Source: Aquarana catesbeiana (taxonomy: Eukaryota; Chordata; Amphibia; Anura; Ranidae). Taken from it: a stretch of DNA of 64,000 nt. Positions 51,565 to 63,757 of the stretch are shown here, piece after piece (the first letter of the stretch is position 1; every line of letters begins with the position of its first letter). Position numbers and translations under genes: made by a program. The notes below the pieces were generated by a model. It was not told where the DNA came from. It was given only the letters and a program-made list of their open reading frames with translations, and did no database searches. Location: the NCBI RefSeq assembly GCF_042186555.1, contig NC_133332.1:236262015-236326014 (forward strand). The letters run 5' to 3'.

Positions 51565-52923
51565 ATACTGTTGAACTGTGTTAAGTTACCATTGTCACCC
51601 TGGATTACAAATATGTGCTTTGTGGAGTCATGATGCTTTAACGGAAGTTGCTACACCTTCAAAAGAAAGTTTCTGTGGGGACATTCCTGCTTTGGCTGTG
51701 CTGCTGGATTGTGTTCTGCCAACAGTTGCAGGGAGTGCCCCAATTGAGTCATACTGGCCTGTGTTCTGGAATTCTCCCTCTGTGTCTCCCTCTGAAAAGT
51801 GACATGCTGATTTGCAGTTGAGAGACTTCAGCGTGTCCTGTTCTTCATTAGTGAGGAAAACTACTCTCAGTCCCCGACTGTGTGAGGACAGACTGAGATT
51901 CCAAAATGCAAGGGGATCTGTTGATGGACATTACCTTCAAGAATTACAGTCCCGTGTACAATGGCATGGCTAAGTGCTGTCTAAATACAGCTATGCATTC
52001 TGTCCCCGGAATCGTCCTTCTGAAGAAGGCAAAACTGCTGGGCAATGTTGTTGCTACGTTACTGCACCTTGAGTAAAAGATTGATGGACTTTGGGGTTCC
52101 AAGGACACTGGGGTGTTTAGTTAAATAGGTAGGATAAGCTGTGGCAAAAAGGGCAAGTTCTTACCTTAAACTTGGATAATGGACTGAAAACTGCATAAGG
52201 ACTGTTTTTTAATATACTGACCACCAGGTGGCGTGAGAGTGCCAGTCTGAGTGAGTCTTCATTTGTATTATACAAATGTTTTGATAGGAATTGCTAAGTG
52301 AGTTCTCATCTCTAGAATTGTTATGGAGAAGGGGTGGGGCCCATTTTCAATTATACATGTGTTTAGGTATAGTCATTGCTAACATTTATGTAAATTGAGA
52401 TATGTCATTGTGTTCATTTACACCACCTTGCAGCTCTCGGCTGAGATTGAATAACATTCACTTACGTATATATTTCACTGTGTTATTGTAGGAATAGGAT
52501 GTGTTTCTATGCTGTCTATTTCTTCTCTTCCAGGTGTTCTGGCACCCATTGCGTCTTCCTTGGCTAAGGAAAGACGGTGACCTCAGCTTGTATAACAATG
52601 CTAAAATGTTCTATTCTTTACAGATGTATGTAGTTAGGATATAAGGCTATTGTTCTGTATTTTCCCTTACTTGTTTGGGTGGTACGCTACATGTAAAACT
52701 CTATATATTATGCTATTTATCTGCCCTTGTATGAACTGCCACTTGCCTTTGTATATGTGTGATGTTATTCCTTTCATGACGTACGCCACATGTATTGTTA
52801 CCATTTCATTTTTCCTGTTACCCCACCTATCCAAGTTTTTGCCAGAACATCCACTCTCAGGCTTAAAAGTACTTTTTTTTTTGTTGCAAACTCCGAGACG
52901 TAGTTTCCTTGGCAGGGGGAGGA
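51565..52923. other. Non-coding interior of the second LTR element
   Basis: No convincing ORF. This stretch is much longer than the matching 515 bp in the minus-strand copy, so the two copies differ by a large indel. It ends in the purine tract. Confidence 0.5.
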
Positions 52924-54126
52924 TGTAGCACCCTGGTGTTTAGGCAGGGTTGCTAACAAATTTAGTCTGCCAGGCAGTAAGTATCCTGGCTAATTGTTAG
53001 AAGATCCACTAATTCTTCCCTAAATCTGGGTTTGCTGCATTTTTCTCTTCTGTCACTGGGTGGCACTGTTGCTGGTGGCATTGGATTGACAAGGGCATAG
53101 CAAAGTCAGACTAAGAGTGGATGGGTTGTCTTAGCCAATTGGCATCGGTTTCTTTAGCCCTTGGCCTGCTGGGAGAGCCTATTTATTTGGGTGGAGGCAG
53201 GTGATCTCGGTTTTGTGCCACCTGGACGGCTGTCTGGGTTGATGTATGTTGAGATGTCTCAGGTTGCTAGGCCAGAAGCCTGAGGCCCATCCTAGAAATA
53301 CCTGGCTGCTAGGGTGCCTGAGGCCTATCCAGGAGCAGGAGAAGCAGCGCAGGGTTGGGACTTCAGGCTTGGAGTCCAACCATGTTGCAGAGGTTCAGCC
53401 GGACGGGAAACCAGTCATCGTCAGTGGTAAAGGGGGAAGCAGTCGCCACTAAGGGACCATCATTCCTATTCCCAGAGGCTACATTGAGAAAGCTTGAAGA
53501 AGTACCAAAGCAGTCTTCTCACCAGTCGGGAAGGTGAAGAAGTGGGAAAGCTTCAGCAAGTGCCAAGCCAGGGACCCAGTGGGTTAGCGGGGTTGACGCT
53601 TGAAGAGAATACAGCCGGTTAGCTGTGGAAGAGCTCAGGGGCTCCATTGAAGACTTGAATCTGGAAGTCTAGTGAGAGACTGGGAGCTCAGTGAGTGAAG
53701 ATCTACAGTGGGATACTGTGAGATGTGAGAGAAGATCCATTCTGGGTTACTGTAAGTTACGTGTAAAGATCTCTATTGACTGTTACAAGTTCAGTTGCCA
53801 TAGGAGACAGCCGTTCTATAAATACAGTGGCTGTATCCGGCTTGGAGGCCCTCAACTTATATAGCTGTCTGCCTATTTTGTCTCAGATTATGCCAATTAC
53901 CATTGCATCTGCCTAAGGGTGTACTGGCCCTAACCCTCTCTCCCCCTGTTCCTGTTAAGAAACAATAAATCTCTTTTGTCTGCATTCAAAAAGTGACTGG
54001 AGCCCATGTATTCCATCTTGCATAACACCCACCATGCCTAGTAACCCACTCTGCAAAGAAATATGTCAGCTCTCCCTGACTCTGGAGGTCCCCATTAGGC
54101 CTTTGGAGGTCAGTGATGCCTCTACA
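52924..54126 (+). repeat. 3' LTR of the second LTR element
   Basis: TG...CA ends (TGTAGCACC and CTCTACA), TATA-like CCTATTTATTTGGG at 53178, AATAAA at 53964-53969. The target copy cannot be checked because the 5' side is missing. Confidence 0.65.
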
Positions 54127-54232
54127 CCATAGTTTGGAGACTCTCAGTGTAAGGGCGGGTACTTTTAATACCTCTTAGAAGGAAACTTCTCTTCTAGTTC
54201 TTAATTTTGTGATAGGGTTGCTTTTTGTCTAA

Positions 54233-54636
54233 TGCCGCGTACACACGAGCGGACATTACGGCGGACTTTGCCCGGCGGACTGGATTTCGTCGGACAATTC
54301 GATGTGTGTGGGCTCCAGCGGACTTTGTTTTCTCAAAAGTTGGACGGACTTAGATTTGAAACTTGTTTAAAATTTATCCGTTGAAATCGAGTCCGGTCGA
54401 AAAGTCCGCCGTCTGTATGCTAGTTCGACGGACAAAAAGCCATGCTAGGGCAGCTATTGGCTACTGGCTATGAACTTCCTTGTTTTAGTCCGGTCGTACG
54501 TCATCACGTACGAATTCGACGGACTTTGGTGGATTGTGTGTAGGCAAGTCCGTTCATTCAGAAAGTCCGTCGGAAAGTACATCGAAAAGTCCGCCGGGCA
54601 AAGTCCGCCGTAATGTCCGCTCGTGTGTACGCGGCA
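54233..54636. mobile_element. Harbinger-type MITE with ~50-bp perfect inverted ends
   Basis: Begins TGCCGCGTACACACGAGCGG and ends CCGCTCGTGTGTACGCGGCA. The inverted match continues through ACATTACGGCGGACTTTGCC. Flanked by TAA and TTA. Arms rich in GTCCGNCGGA repeats. Near-perfect arms suggest recent activity. Confidence 0.85.
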
Positions 54637-54639
54637 TTA

Positions 54640-55835
54640 CTCTTCCTATTAGAATAAAATGATAATTAAACAAATGCAATTCTCTGTAGGGACCTTGCTA
54701 TATACACAATGTGGGAATTTTATCAAAACTGGAGCAGACAGAATCTAGAGCAACCTGTTAGGGCCTGGATCTGGAGACCTCTACGTGTCTGGCAGTAACT
54801 CTTCTTGCCACCTGAGATGCTGGACAGCTCCTTGTCGGATTGTTTGGACTTTCTTGCTTTGTAGCTTGTTTTTTGCTGAACCTTGAACTCTTTGCTCCTC
54901 CCATGAACTTCCTAATTTAAGTCATGTCTTTGTAGTTCCTGTTTGCCAGAATATTGTGCTATCTCCAGCCAATATTTCGCTTTTGCCACTCCTGTTCCTG
55001 CTGCTGTCCATATTTAGCTTGTTTGCTGACAACACTTCTGCTTATCCTTACCTGCTATATCTGCTGCTGAACCCCGGCTTGCTTGCCTCCTGGTGGGGTG
55101 ATGCTGAGAACCGTGACCTGGTACTAACATGCAGCAAAACCCATCTACACCATCAACAGCTCTGGTGAACACCGGTTAGTCCTTCTCAGGAGAGCCCGTG
55201 TCAACCACCAGGGTGACCTGATTCTGTACTTATCCAGGTGGTTGGTGGGTGCCTCGCTAATGCTATAGCTACTGGCCTCCGAGCCTCCGAGCCCCACGAC
55301 ACAACCAATCAGCTTCCAACTTTAGCTAATTCAGTTAAGCTTTGAAAATGAAAGATCAAAGCTGATTGGTTGCCATGCACAGCTGCTACAGTTTGAATGA
55401 ATTCCCATTGATGTGTCTCAATTTTTGTGAACTGCATTGAGCAGTTAAGCTGGCCATACACTGTAAATTTCTCCCATTCAGCCTCACAAAGGAAGTTTAT
55501 GTATTCCCCCATGTCTGGATGGAGGAGTATCCCCTGCCAGCTATTGTATTCTGACAGCTGGCACTCATGACTGTCAGATTTCCTGAACAGTAGCTGCACC
55601 TGATTAGATGCAGCTGCTGCCTAGCTGACAATTTTAACACCAAGCTCCTCCGATTTTCAGTTTGAACATTGGGCTAAAAGTGTCAACAGGGCCACCCACT
55701 TCTCGTATTTTGTATGGTTTATCATGATCAGACCGAAATTCACTCTATGTGTGGCCAGCTTTAGGCTACAGCCAGCCTAAATTTTCCCTTATTTCTAAGT
55801 GCACCTAGACTAGGGTTGTACTTTGCAGTGGCTGT
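54640..55835. other. No gene seen; one hairpin repeat
   Basis: Contains a short hairpin (55310-55395, ACCAATCAGCTTCCAACTTT... AAGCTGATTGGTT) of the family at 3397-3565. An open frame at 54956-55168 has a hydrophobic start but no family motif, so I do not call it. Confidence 0.4.
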
Positions 55836-56107
55836 TAAAGCGGAATTAAACCCAAAAACAAACATTTATTATTTTGCAGCTTACCAATTTTTAGATGTGT
55901 TGGCTGCATTTTTTTTTTTTTTTATTAAAGCTTTTTGTTTTAATTTTTTTACACCTGTTGATCCTGCCAGTAAGTCTGTTATTTTTCCAAAGAACAAGCT
56001 GTCCAGCAAAGTGGCGGTTATAGGGTTAAGACAAACTATTTAAATGATAAGTTCACTCTTTTAAAAAAAAAAAAACAATGCAATGTCAGGTTTCTGCAGA
56101 CTCTTAA
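55836..56107. repeat. MITE remnant with TTAAAGCGG end
   Basis: Starts TTAAAGCGGAATTAAACCC and runs into T- and A-rich tracts; a partner AGTTCACTCTTTTAAA lies near 56050. Related to 18234-18724 by its end. Confidence 0.45.
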
Positions 56108-57395
56108 GCCTCGTACACATGATCGGACTTTCTGACAACAAAACAGTGGACTTTTGTTAGAAGGGTGTTGCTCCAACTTGTCTTGCATACACACGGTCAC
56201 ACAAATGTTGGCCAACAATTAGGAACATAGTGACGTACAAGATGTACGACGAGCTGATAAAAAGGAAGTTCAATAGGCATGCGCCACCCTTTGGGCTCCT
56301 TCTGCTAATCTCGGGCTTATCTTGTGTTAGTAGAAGTTTGGTGAGTGACGATTCGCTCTTTTCAGCCTCGTGCTTTTCAGTTCGTTTCTGCTTTTCATGT
56401 TGTGCTTGTCAGGTCGTTTCTGTTTTTCAGTGCGTTCTATTTATAGTTCGCTTCTGATTTTCAGTGCATGCTTGTCTGGTCGTTTCTGATTTTCAGGTCA
56501 TGCTTGTCAGGTCTTTTCTGATTTTCGGTGCTTTCTGTCAGTTCATTCTGAGCAGCCGTTCGTTTACTAGCCATGTGGCATTCTCGTCGGAGAGATCATG
56601 TTGTTGTTGGGCTTAGTGTTTTTGCTTTGACCCAAGTTCAGTCCAGGAACAGGGGGAGGAGGAGTTCTTGGACCAAGAATTGGTTGCTTAATCGTGACTA
56701 ATTCTGTCATATGCCTTTGCTGCGGGAGCTCCAGGAGAAAAATCCTGATGATTTCAGAAATTATCTCCAGATGACGGACCCAGTCTTTCACTGTTTATTG
56801 GCTTTGCTGTCCCCTTATATTACTAAGCAGGACACCTGCATGCGGCAAGCCATCTCTCCCGAGCAAAGGCTCGCCACCACCTGGCGATGGGGAGAAGTCT
56901 CCAGGACCTCAAGTTCACGACTGGGATCTCCCCCCAGGCTCTGGGAATCATTATTCCAAAGACCTATTCTGTCATCATTCAAGTCCTGCAGAAGGACTAT
57001 ATTCAAGTAAGTTTTATCCTTTAACATCACATTCTATGTATTTAATGTTTGCTAATGTATTGTATTAATTTCTTCGTTCCATAATTACCATGATTGTAAT
57101 ATGCTGTGAATGTCCTCTTTGTCCTCATGCATGCTGTAAGCTTTTAATACTCCTTTTTTGTCCTTCATGCATATTTGCCTTCACTAAGCTCCCCAGCATG
57201 CTATCCTGGGCCCATACACACCTAGCCTAGTAACATAACAATGCATTTTGTCAGCTACATTGTAGTGCTTACTCTAAACACCCCCTAAAATGTGTCCAAA
57301 TGTTATTATTGTCCTTAAATTCAGGCAGAGTGCAAGTGGCTTTTTTTTGGGGCCCAGACTCATTTGGAACCCTCCCTCCCTCCCAACCGCTAAGT
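56108..57395 (+). mobile_element. Harbinger 5' part (copy 2), truncated
   Basis: Begins GCCTCGTACACATGATCGGA after TTA and matches 19751-21060 of the large element: TATA-like GATAAAAAGG, the leader hairpin (56299-56308/56327-56336), nuclease exon 1 and the first part of intron 1. Homology stops near 57395. It provides an independent copy for checking the leader hairpin and the intron donor. Confidence 0.82.
56573..57006 (+). pseudogene. Harbinger nuclease exon 1 (copy 2)
   Basis: An ATG at 56573 begins MWHSRRRDHVVVGLSVFALT in the same frame as MPLLRELQEKNPDDFRNYLQ and MTDPVFHCLLALLSPYI. An in-frame TAA near 56697 and a deletion near 56875 break it. The exon ends ATTCAA/GTAAGT at 57006, at the same place as copy 1. 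No second exon follows. Confidence 0.8.
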
Positions 57396-57439
57396 CAACT
57401 TTTCTGATCCAAAACAGACACCAAAGTGAGCTTTATCAA

Positions 57440-58238
57440 CAAATTGAATGAATGAATGGCTTGTATAGTGCTGCAAATGCGAACTGAATCACCTCAAGGC
57501 GCTTGGTCCATCCTGTGGGTCCAGCTTGTTACAAGAGGTAGGTCTTGAGTTTTTTCCTGAAGGCCTGATGGTTTTCTTCCATACGGATGTTGGTCGGTAG
57601 AGTGTTCCAAAGCCGTGGTCCTCGGACTGCGAATCTTCGTTCTCCCTTCAATCTGTAGCGGGATTTAGGAACATGGAGGAGGTTTGGTAGGTTGATCGAA
57701 GACTGCGATTAGGTACGTAGCGTTTTATTTTCTCGCATAGGTATTGAGGTGCGTTTCCATGTAGGCATTTGTGGGTGAGGCAGAGGGTCTTGAATGTGTT
57801 CCGATCCTTTATAGTTAGCCAATGTAGGCTCCTCAGGGATGGGGAAATGGATTCCCAGGGTTTTTTTACTGTTATCAGTCTTGCTGCGGTATTTTGGATG
57901 AGTTGTAGGCGTGCAATCTGGTATTTAGGTAGTCCGGTGTAGAGAGAGTTTGCGTAGACGAGTTGGGAGTTAATGATAGTTCCAACTACTGCCGGATGAG
58001 TCTGCATAGCAGGCGAAGAAGATGGTGAGATCCGCTGACTACTGATCCAATTTGTGCATCCATTGACATTTCTGAGTCAAAAATGACTCCAAGACTTTTG
58101 GCTTTGGTGCTTGGGGCGATGGTCTGTCCAAAGATGGTGGGTGGTGTCCAAGGGTTCTTTTTTTTTGTATTTTGGTTTGCGTGTAGTAGAAGAAGCTCTG
58201 TTTTGGATCCGTTGAGTTTGAGGTAGCTGGTGGTCATT
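57440..58238 (-). pseudogene. L2/CR1-type LINE, 3' end of reverse transcriptase ORF
   Basis: On the minus strand the RT C-terminal part reads LNGSKTELLLLHANQNTKKK, AKSLGVIFDSEMSMDAQI, then after a frameshift VYANSLYTGLPKYQIARLQL, NTAARLITV, ISPSLRSLHWLTIKDR, LCLTHKCLHGNAPQYL. These are classic for L2/CR1/Rex-clade LINEs. The 3' end has the short tandem tail ATTCATTCATTCA (57440-57453). It is 5' truncated, as usual for LINEs. Confidence 0.88.
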
Positions 58239-59000
58239 GTGCCACCACCTAAAGAAAAACTCTCTTACCAGCTGGCAAGCAAAACCAGGCAGATGGCTTT
58301 AGCCCAGCCAAGGCCTTTGCTTGCATAGAAGATCGTCTGGCAAGCTTTGATTGGATGGCTGCATAAGTTCTCCAAACGCTCCTGGTGCCGTATAAATCAG
58401 ACTTAAAAGCTCAGTACCTCAGCCATGCATAAGGAGAGAAGACCAACCATAGCATAATATTGCCTCAAACAGTATTTATTATAAAATTAGGTATTGCACT
58501 TACATTTTAAAAAAGTTAAAATCACGCATAAACAGCAGGGCCGGCCAGCTACTAACAAAACCCGACCTTCTAGCGAGACAGTGTGGTGACGTCAGCACAT
58601 ATCCTCCTCCAGATGCGTTTCATCATATGTAACGTTGTCAATGGGGAACGGGTAGCGTGCTGATCCACCAACTTATAAACAAACACCAGACCTCGTTCTG
58701 AGTCCCATAGGCAGAGTCACAAAACGCCATCTTAGATGTGGGCAACCCATCTATAATTGCAAACGATGTGTTGGACAAACAAAAAAGGGAAATTTTGTAA
58801 TTAGACACTGTTAAATTTGTCTAAATACAAGTGTCACTAATAATGTGATCCAAATCAATTGAGAATTAACTTAATTCCTTATAATTAACCATAGTGAAAA
58901 ATCATTTGAAAATACACGAGTGATATATTCAAAGCTAACCTATTGTGTATTACGTTAAACATATATAGTAAATTAAACATGAGCATTAATTTATTTGTTA
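58239..59000. other. No gene seen; weak hammerhead-like motif on minus strand
   Basis: Minus-strand ATGATGAAACGCATCTGG near 58605-58622 resembles the GAAACGCGTC part of a hammerhead, preceded by TTGACAACGTTACATATG in place of CTGANGA plus stem II. It is too decayed to call a ribozyme. The remainder is unclassified. Confidence 0.35.
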
Positions 59001-59423
59001 TGCCCCGTACACACGATCGGACATTCCGACAACAAAATCCATTGATTTTTTCCGACGCATGTTGGCTCAAACTTGTCTTGCATACACACGGTCACACAAA
59101 GTTGACGGAAAATCCGATCGTTCTGAACGCGGTGATGTAAAACACGTACGTCAGGACTGTAAACGGGGCAGTAGCCAATAACTTTCGTCTCTTAATTTAT
59201 TCTGAGCATGCGTGGCACTTTTTGCGTCGGATTTGTGTACACACGATCGGAAATTCCAACAACGGATTTTGTTGTCGGAAAATTTTATAGCAAGCTCTCA
59301 AACTTTGTGTGTCGGAAATTCCGATGGAAAATGCGTGATGGAGCCCACACACGGTCGGAATTTCCGACAACAAGCTCTGATCGCACATTTTCCGTCGGAA
59401 AATCCGACCGTGTGTACGGGGCA
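59001..59423. mobile_element. Non-autonomous Harbinger MITE
   Basis: Begins TGCCCCGTACACACGATCGG and ends CCGACCGTGTGTACGGGGCA, flanked by TTA and TAA. The interior shares TTGGCTCAAACTTGTCTTGC with the large Harbinger and has GTCGGAAATTCCGA-type repeats near the right end. Non-coding. Confidence 0.85.
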
Positions 59424-60005
59424 TAAGTGTGAAAACATATATAACGAATTATATATATAGAATTTTACATATAGTCTCAAGGACCCTCTAAAGTCCATGA
59501 GTGCATATGAATATGTCCACATCTGGACAAAAACACAAACATTAATGGTGCTACCTAATATTATATATAAAAATTAGGAATAGTACCAAACTGTTATCAA
59601 TGGTACTAATTATCCAATTTATTGAAACATTCACAAATAACAATTAATTAATAATTAAAATAAAAAAATTATAATAATTAGCAATCATAAACATGTATGC
59701 CCAGCACATACTGTTAATTGGCAAACCCCCAATGTTGATAAATTGTATAAACCCACCAGCGTGACCCCGATCGAGTTTACATCAATAGAAGCCTACTAGG
59801 AGTTGGCATTTCTATTTTTGGAAAATCCTCATATAATCAAGCTAAAAATCAATACATTTTTCCTTCTATTGATTATAATTGGAAAGAAAATTGTAACAAT
59901 GTTCAACAGGAATTAACTGGAACACCTTTATTCCTCATAGGGGACGGGCAATGAGACAGCCCTGTCTTTTGTGTAAAGTATACTACCTATACTTTTATGG
60001 ATATA
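59424..60005. other. No gene seen
   Basis: AT-rich spacer; no recognisable coding or structural signal. Confidence 0.4.
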
Positions 60006-61501
60006 CAGTGGGGACGGAAAGTATTCAGACCCCCTTAAATTTTTCACTCTTTGTTATATTGCAGCCATTTGCTAAAATCATTTAAGTTTATTTTTTTCCT
60101 TGCTAATGTACACACAGCACCCCATGTTGACAGAAAAACACAGAATTGTTGAAATTTTTGCAGATTTATTAAAAAATAAAAACTGAAATATCACATGGTC
60201 CTAAGTATTCAGACCCTTTGATGTGACACTCATATATTTAACTCAGGTGCTGTCCGTTTCTTCTGATCATCCTTGAGATGGTTCCACACCTTCATTTGAG
60301 TCCAGCTGTGTTTGATTATACTGATTGGACTTGATTAGGAAAGCCACACACCTGTCTATATAAGACCTTACAGCTCACAGTGCACGTCAGAGCAAATGAG
60401 AATCATGAGGTCAAAGGAACTGCCTGAAGAGCTCAGAGACAGAATTGTGGCAAGGCATAGATCTGGCCAAGGTTACAAAAAAATTTCTGCTGCACTTAAG
60501 ATTCCTAAGAGCACAGTGGCCTCCATAATCCTTAAATGGAAGACGTTTGGGACAACCAGAACCCTTCCTAGAGCTGGCCGTGCAGAGATGGGAGAAAGTT
60601 GTAGAAAGTCAACCATCACTGCAGCCCTCCACCAGTCGGGGCTTTATGGCAGAGTGGCCCGACGGAAGCCTCTCCTCAGTGCAAGACACATGAAAGCCTG
60701 CATGGAGTTTGCTAAAAAACACCTGAAGGACTCCAAGATGGTGAGAAATAAGATTCTCTGGTCTGATGAGACCAAGATAGAACATTTTGGCCTTAATTCT
60801 AAGTGGTATGTGTGGAGAAAACCAGGCACTGCTCATCACCTGTCCAATACAGTCCCAACAGTGAAGCATGGTGGTGGCAGCATCATGCTGTGGGGGTGTT
60901 TTTCAGCTGCAGGGACAGGACGACTGGTTGCAATCGAGGGAAAACCTACAGGGATATCCTGGACGAAAACCTTCTCCAGAGTGCTCAGGACCTCAGACTG
61001 AGCCGAAGGTTTACCATCCAACAAGACAATGACCCTAAGCACACAGCTAAAATTACGAAGAAGTGGCTTCACAACAACTCTGTGACTTAAACCCAATTGA
61101 GCATCTCTGGAGAGACATAAAAATGGCTGTCCAACAACGTTTACCATCCAACCTGACAGAACTGGAGAGGATCTGCAAGGAGGAATGGCAGAGGATCCCC
61201 AAATCCAGGTATGAAAAACTTGTTGCATCTTTCCCAAAAAGACTCATGGCTGTATTAGATTAAAAGGGTGCTTCTACTAAATACTGAGCAAAGGGTCTGA
61301 ATACTTAGGACCATGTGATATTTCAGTTTTTCTTTTTTAATAAATCTGCAAAAATTTCAACAATTCTGTGTTTTTCTGTCAATATGGGGTGCTGTGTGTA
61401 CATTAATGAGAAAAAAAATGAACTTAAATGATTTTAGCAAATGGCTGCAATATAACAAAGAGTTTAAAAATGTAAGGGGGTCTGAATACTTTCTGTCCCC
61501 A

Positions 61502-61506
<5 letters not shown>
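60006..61506 (+). mobile_element. Tc1/mariner transposon (copy 2)
   Basis: Inverted ends CAGTGGGGACGGAAAGTATT and AATACTTTCTGTCCCCACTG with TA on both sides. Same family as 15117-16690. The right side passes directly into a long TA microsatellite. Confidence 0.92.
60396..61263 (+). pseudogene. Tc1-like transposase (copy 2)
   Basis: ATG at 60396. Helix-turn-helix (KELPEELRDRIVARH, GQGYKKISAALKIPKSTVAS), an internal deletion after LPRAG, then the catalytic domain: first Asp in LWSDETKIE, GGSIMLWGCFSAAGTGRLVA. A frameshift near 60945 precedes the second Asp (QQDNDPKHTA). A further deletion near 61083 precedes the Glu segment (LNPIEHLWRDIKMAVQQ), which runs to a stop at 61261-61263. All three catalytic acids survive but in different frames. 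It retains the WSDET segment lost in copy 1. Confidence 0.88.
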
Positions 61507-61564
<58 letters not shown>

Positions 61565-61594
61565 TAGATAGATAGATAGATATATCTATATATG

Positions 61595-61679
<85 letters not shown>

Positions 61680-61703
61680 ATATATCTAGAGATAGATAGA
61701 TAT

Positions 61704-61735
<32 letters not shown>
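61503..61735. repeat. Compound microsatellite (TA)n(GATA)n(CTAT)n
   Basis: About 28 TA units are followed by GATA, then a long CTAT run, then GATA and TA again. The array is symmetrical and could fold as a large hairpin. Continuous with the Tc1 terminus. Confidence 0.95.
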
Positions 61736-61740
<5 letters not shown>

Positions 61741-62390
61741 CACTAAATATATCTATTTATATATAGCTATCTATTTAAATACTATTTAAATACAATGATG
61801 ACAGGAATAACCCACCTTATCCAAGCGCTGCAAATAACTCAGCTGCTTGGAGGGTTAGGTATTCCTTTTTTCACTTTGTTCTGAGTTTTGTTATCTACGT
61901 TGTCATAACAACGGAGTGGGACCTTCCTCCATCGCCGCCCGTTGTTATGGCAATGTTACAAACAATTGGCGCTATGGCTGCCGTTGAATCGTGCATGCGC
62001 GAGATCGAGAGATGCATGCTGGTTACCCAGCATGCACCTCTCCAAAGATATTCCAGGAAGCGATATCGATTGGACTTCACATGCCCACATTAACAATGGA
62101 AACGGCCAAAAACGGAGGAATTAAATATTACAGTAAGGAATTTATATATTTCAACCATATATCAAGATCATTGTATACTCTTATTTTAATTACATTAGCA
62201 ATCATACTAGGATAAAAAAAAAAAAAAAATGTTATCGCCGGAATAAAACAAGAATCTTATTTTTTTTTTCTTTTTTGTCTTTGCAGGTGCAGATTGTTTC
62301 AGATTGTTTCTTAAATGTTTGGAATTTTTAGAGATTGACAAAATGATGATCACTGCGGTAGCATTGAACTCCGTATTGAGGAGCATTTGG
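61736..62390. other. No gene seen
   Basis: A small CpG-containing patch (61920-62060, with CATGCGCGAGATCGAGAG) lies in AT-rich sequence. No ORF with a recognisable domain. Confidence 0.35.
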
Positions 62391-62820
62391 AACTACTCAG
62401 TAAGTATTATTTCCTGATGCCACCATGGCAGCATACTAGTGATAGGCTTCCACTCCCTCAGGGCCAGTGAATAGCATAAATTAAAGGCCTAGTTAGGCCC
62501 CACCCCATTCTTTCTTATTTTTTTCCTCATACCTCCATGTACCAGTGAAGAGTAAACAGTACAATGTCCCCACCTCTCCCAATGCGAAGTCCCAGTGCTC
62601 GGGCTGCTAAATTGCGCTAAACAGCCTGGGAACCCCTTCTGTGGGTCTTGATGGGGTCAGGCAGTGTTTCCTCATAAGGAACAAAATCTGCCAGTAAGTA
62701 AGTGTCTGCGGGCTGAGGCTTGGGGGTGGGGGCAGCTAGTTCATTCATTTCACTCCTTTGGTCCCTTGTATCTCACAGGGCTGCCTATCCCTTTATGTTT
62801 TACTTTTCTGTCTCCCTATA
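62391..62820 (+). mobile_element. Possible left end of a third DIRS-type element
   Basis: ACTCAGTAAGTATTATTTCC followed by TGATGCCACCATGGCAGC resembles in layout, not sequence, the termini of the two DIRS elements (donor-like GTAAGT then a short palindromic block, then CCCCACCCC). No coding part follows, so this is a weak suggestion. Confidence 0.25.
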
Positions 62821-63757
62821 TGCATAGTTGCCAACATTGCAAAAAAATATGCGGGACATTTTTTGGCTGTATGCGGAGCCGTATAATAATTAGGGGGCGG
62901 GGTATGCGTTTGTAGGTGTGGCTTAGCAATTATAAAATAAAACTGCGGTGCGCAAAGCACGCCGCGGCGAAAAATGGGCGTGGTTTACATGAAATAGTGG
63001 GTGTGCCTTAAATGGGTGTGGCTCACAGGGGGTGTGGTTAGAGTCTGAGATGAATAAGGAATGGAGAGGGAAAGGGGGAGAGGAATGAAGGGACAGCAGC
63101 CCCAGATCCTACACAACAATAGAAATATGTGTATTCTAGAAAGTTTAATAATCAGCAGATAAAGATACTCCAAACACCTGGTGCTTCAATCATCCCGGCA
63201 CCATGATTGTTATGGTGTCAGGATGATTGAAGCGCATTATTTCTATTATTACATTGTAATATAAAATTAAATCATTCAACTCACCATAATGCCGAATCAG
63301 TGGGATCCCTGAGCGTGTCACTTGCCACGTCACCTGCCACCAGCAGAGTCCATCCTTGCATCAGGTGCCCCCAGCAGAGTCCGTCCTTGCATCAGGTGCC
63401 CCCAGCAGAGTCTGTCCTTGCATCAGGTGCCCCCAGCAGAGTCTGTCCTTGCATCAGGTGTCCCCAGCAGTGTTTGTCCTTGCATCAGGTGTCCCCAGCA
63501 GAGTCTGTCCTTGCATCAGGTGTCCCCAGCAGAGTCTGTCCTCATATCAGGTGCCCCCGGCAGAGTCCCTCCTTGCATCAGGTGCCCCCAGCAGAGTCCA
63601 TCCTTGCATCAGTTGCCCCCAGCAGAGTCAGTATAGACCCCCTCAGTGCAGACCCCCCTCCATCAGTGCAGACCCCCTCAGTTCAGAGCCCCCCTCAGTG
63701 CAGACCCCCCTCAGTGCAGACCCCCCTCCATCAGAGCAGACCCCCCTCCATCAATGC
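62821..63757 (-). repeat. Interspersed repeat with minisatellite (copy R', inverted)
   Basis: Inverse of 40110-41183: GTTGCCAACATTG, CAAACACCTGGTG, AAATCATTCAACTCACCATA, then a ~31-bp minisatellite CCCCAGCAGAGTCTGTCCTT plus GCATCAGGTG (63345-63640) and a CAGACCCCCCTCCATCAGTG array (63640-63750). Open frames here are repeat artefacts. Confidence 0.78.

Larger units (their letters stand above)
50793..54126 (+). mobile_element. Second copy of the unrecognised LTR element, 5' truncated
   Basis: The interior (50793-52923) encodes the same C-terminal protein family as 36425-37341 and is followed by a purine tract GGCAGGGGGAGGA. The 3' LTR starts TGTAGCACC, as in the minus-strand copy (GGGGGAGTA then TGTAGCACT). 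The LTR (52924-54126) has a TATTTAT box about 255 nt in (53179), AATAAA at 53964-53969 and ends TCTACA. The 5' LTR and zinc-ribbon part are lost at the junction with the Harbinger fragment. LTR bodies differ from copy 1, so these are distinct subfamilies. Confidence 0.7.

Noticed and set aside
58605..58640. Minus-strand GATGAAACGC motif as a hammerhead ribozyme
   Set aside because: The CTGANGA box is not conserved and stem II does not pair well; kept only as a weak note in the spacer entry.
62391..62820. Confident call of a third DIRS element
   Set aside because: Only layout similarity to DIRS termini, no complementary partner and no coding part in the window; listed at low confidence.
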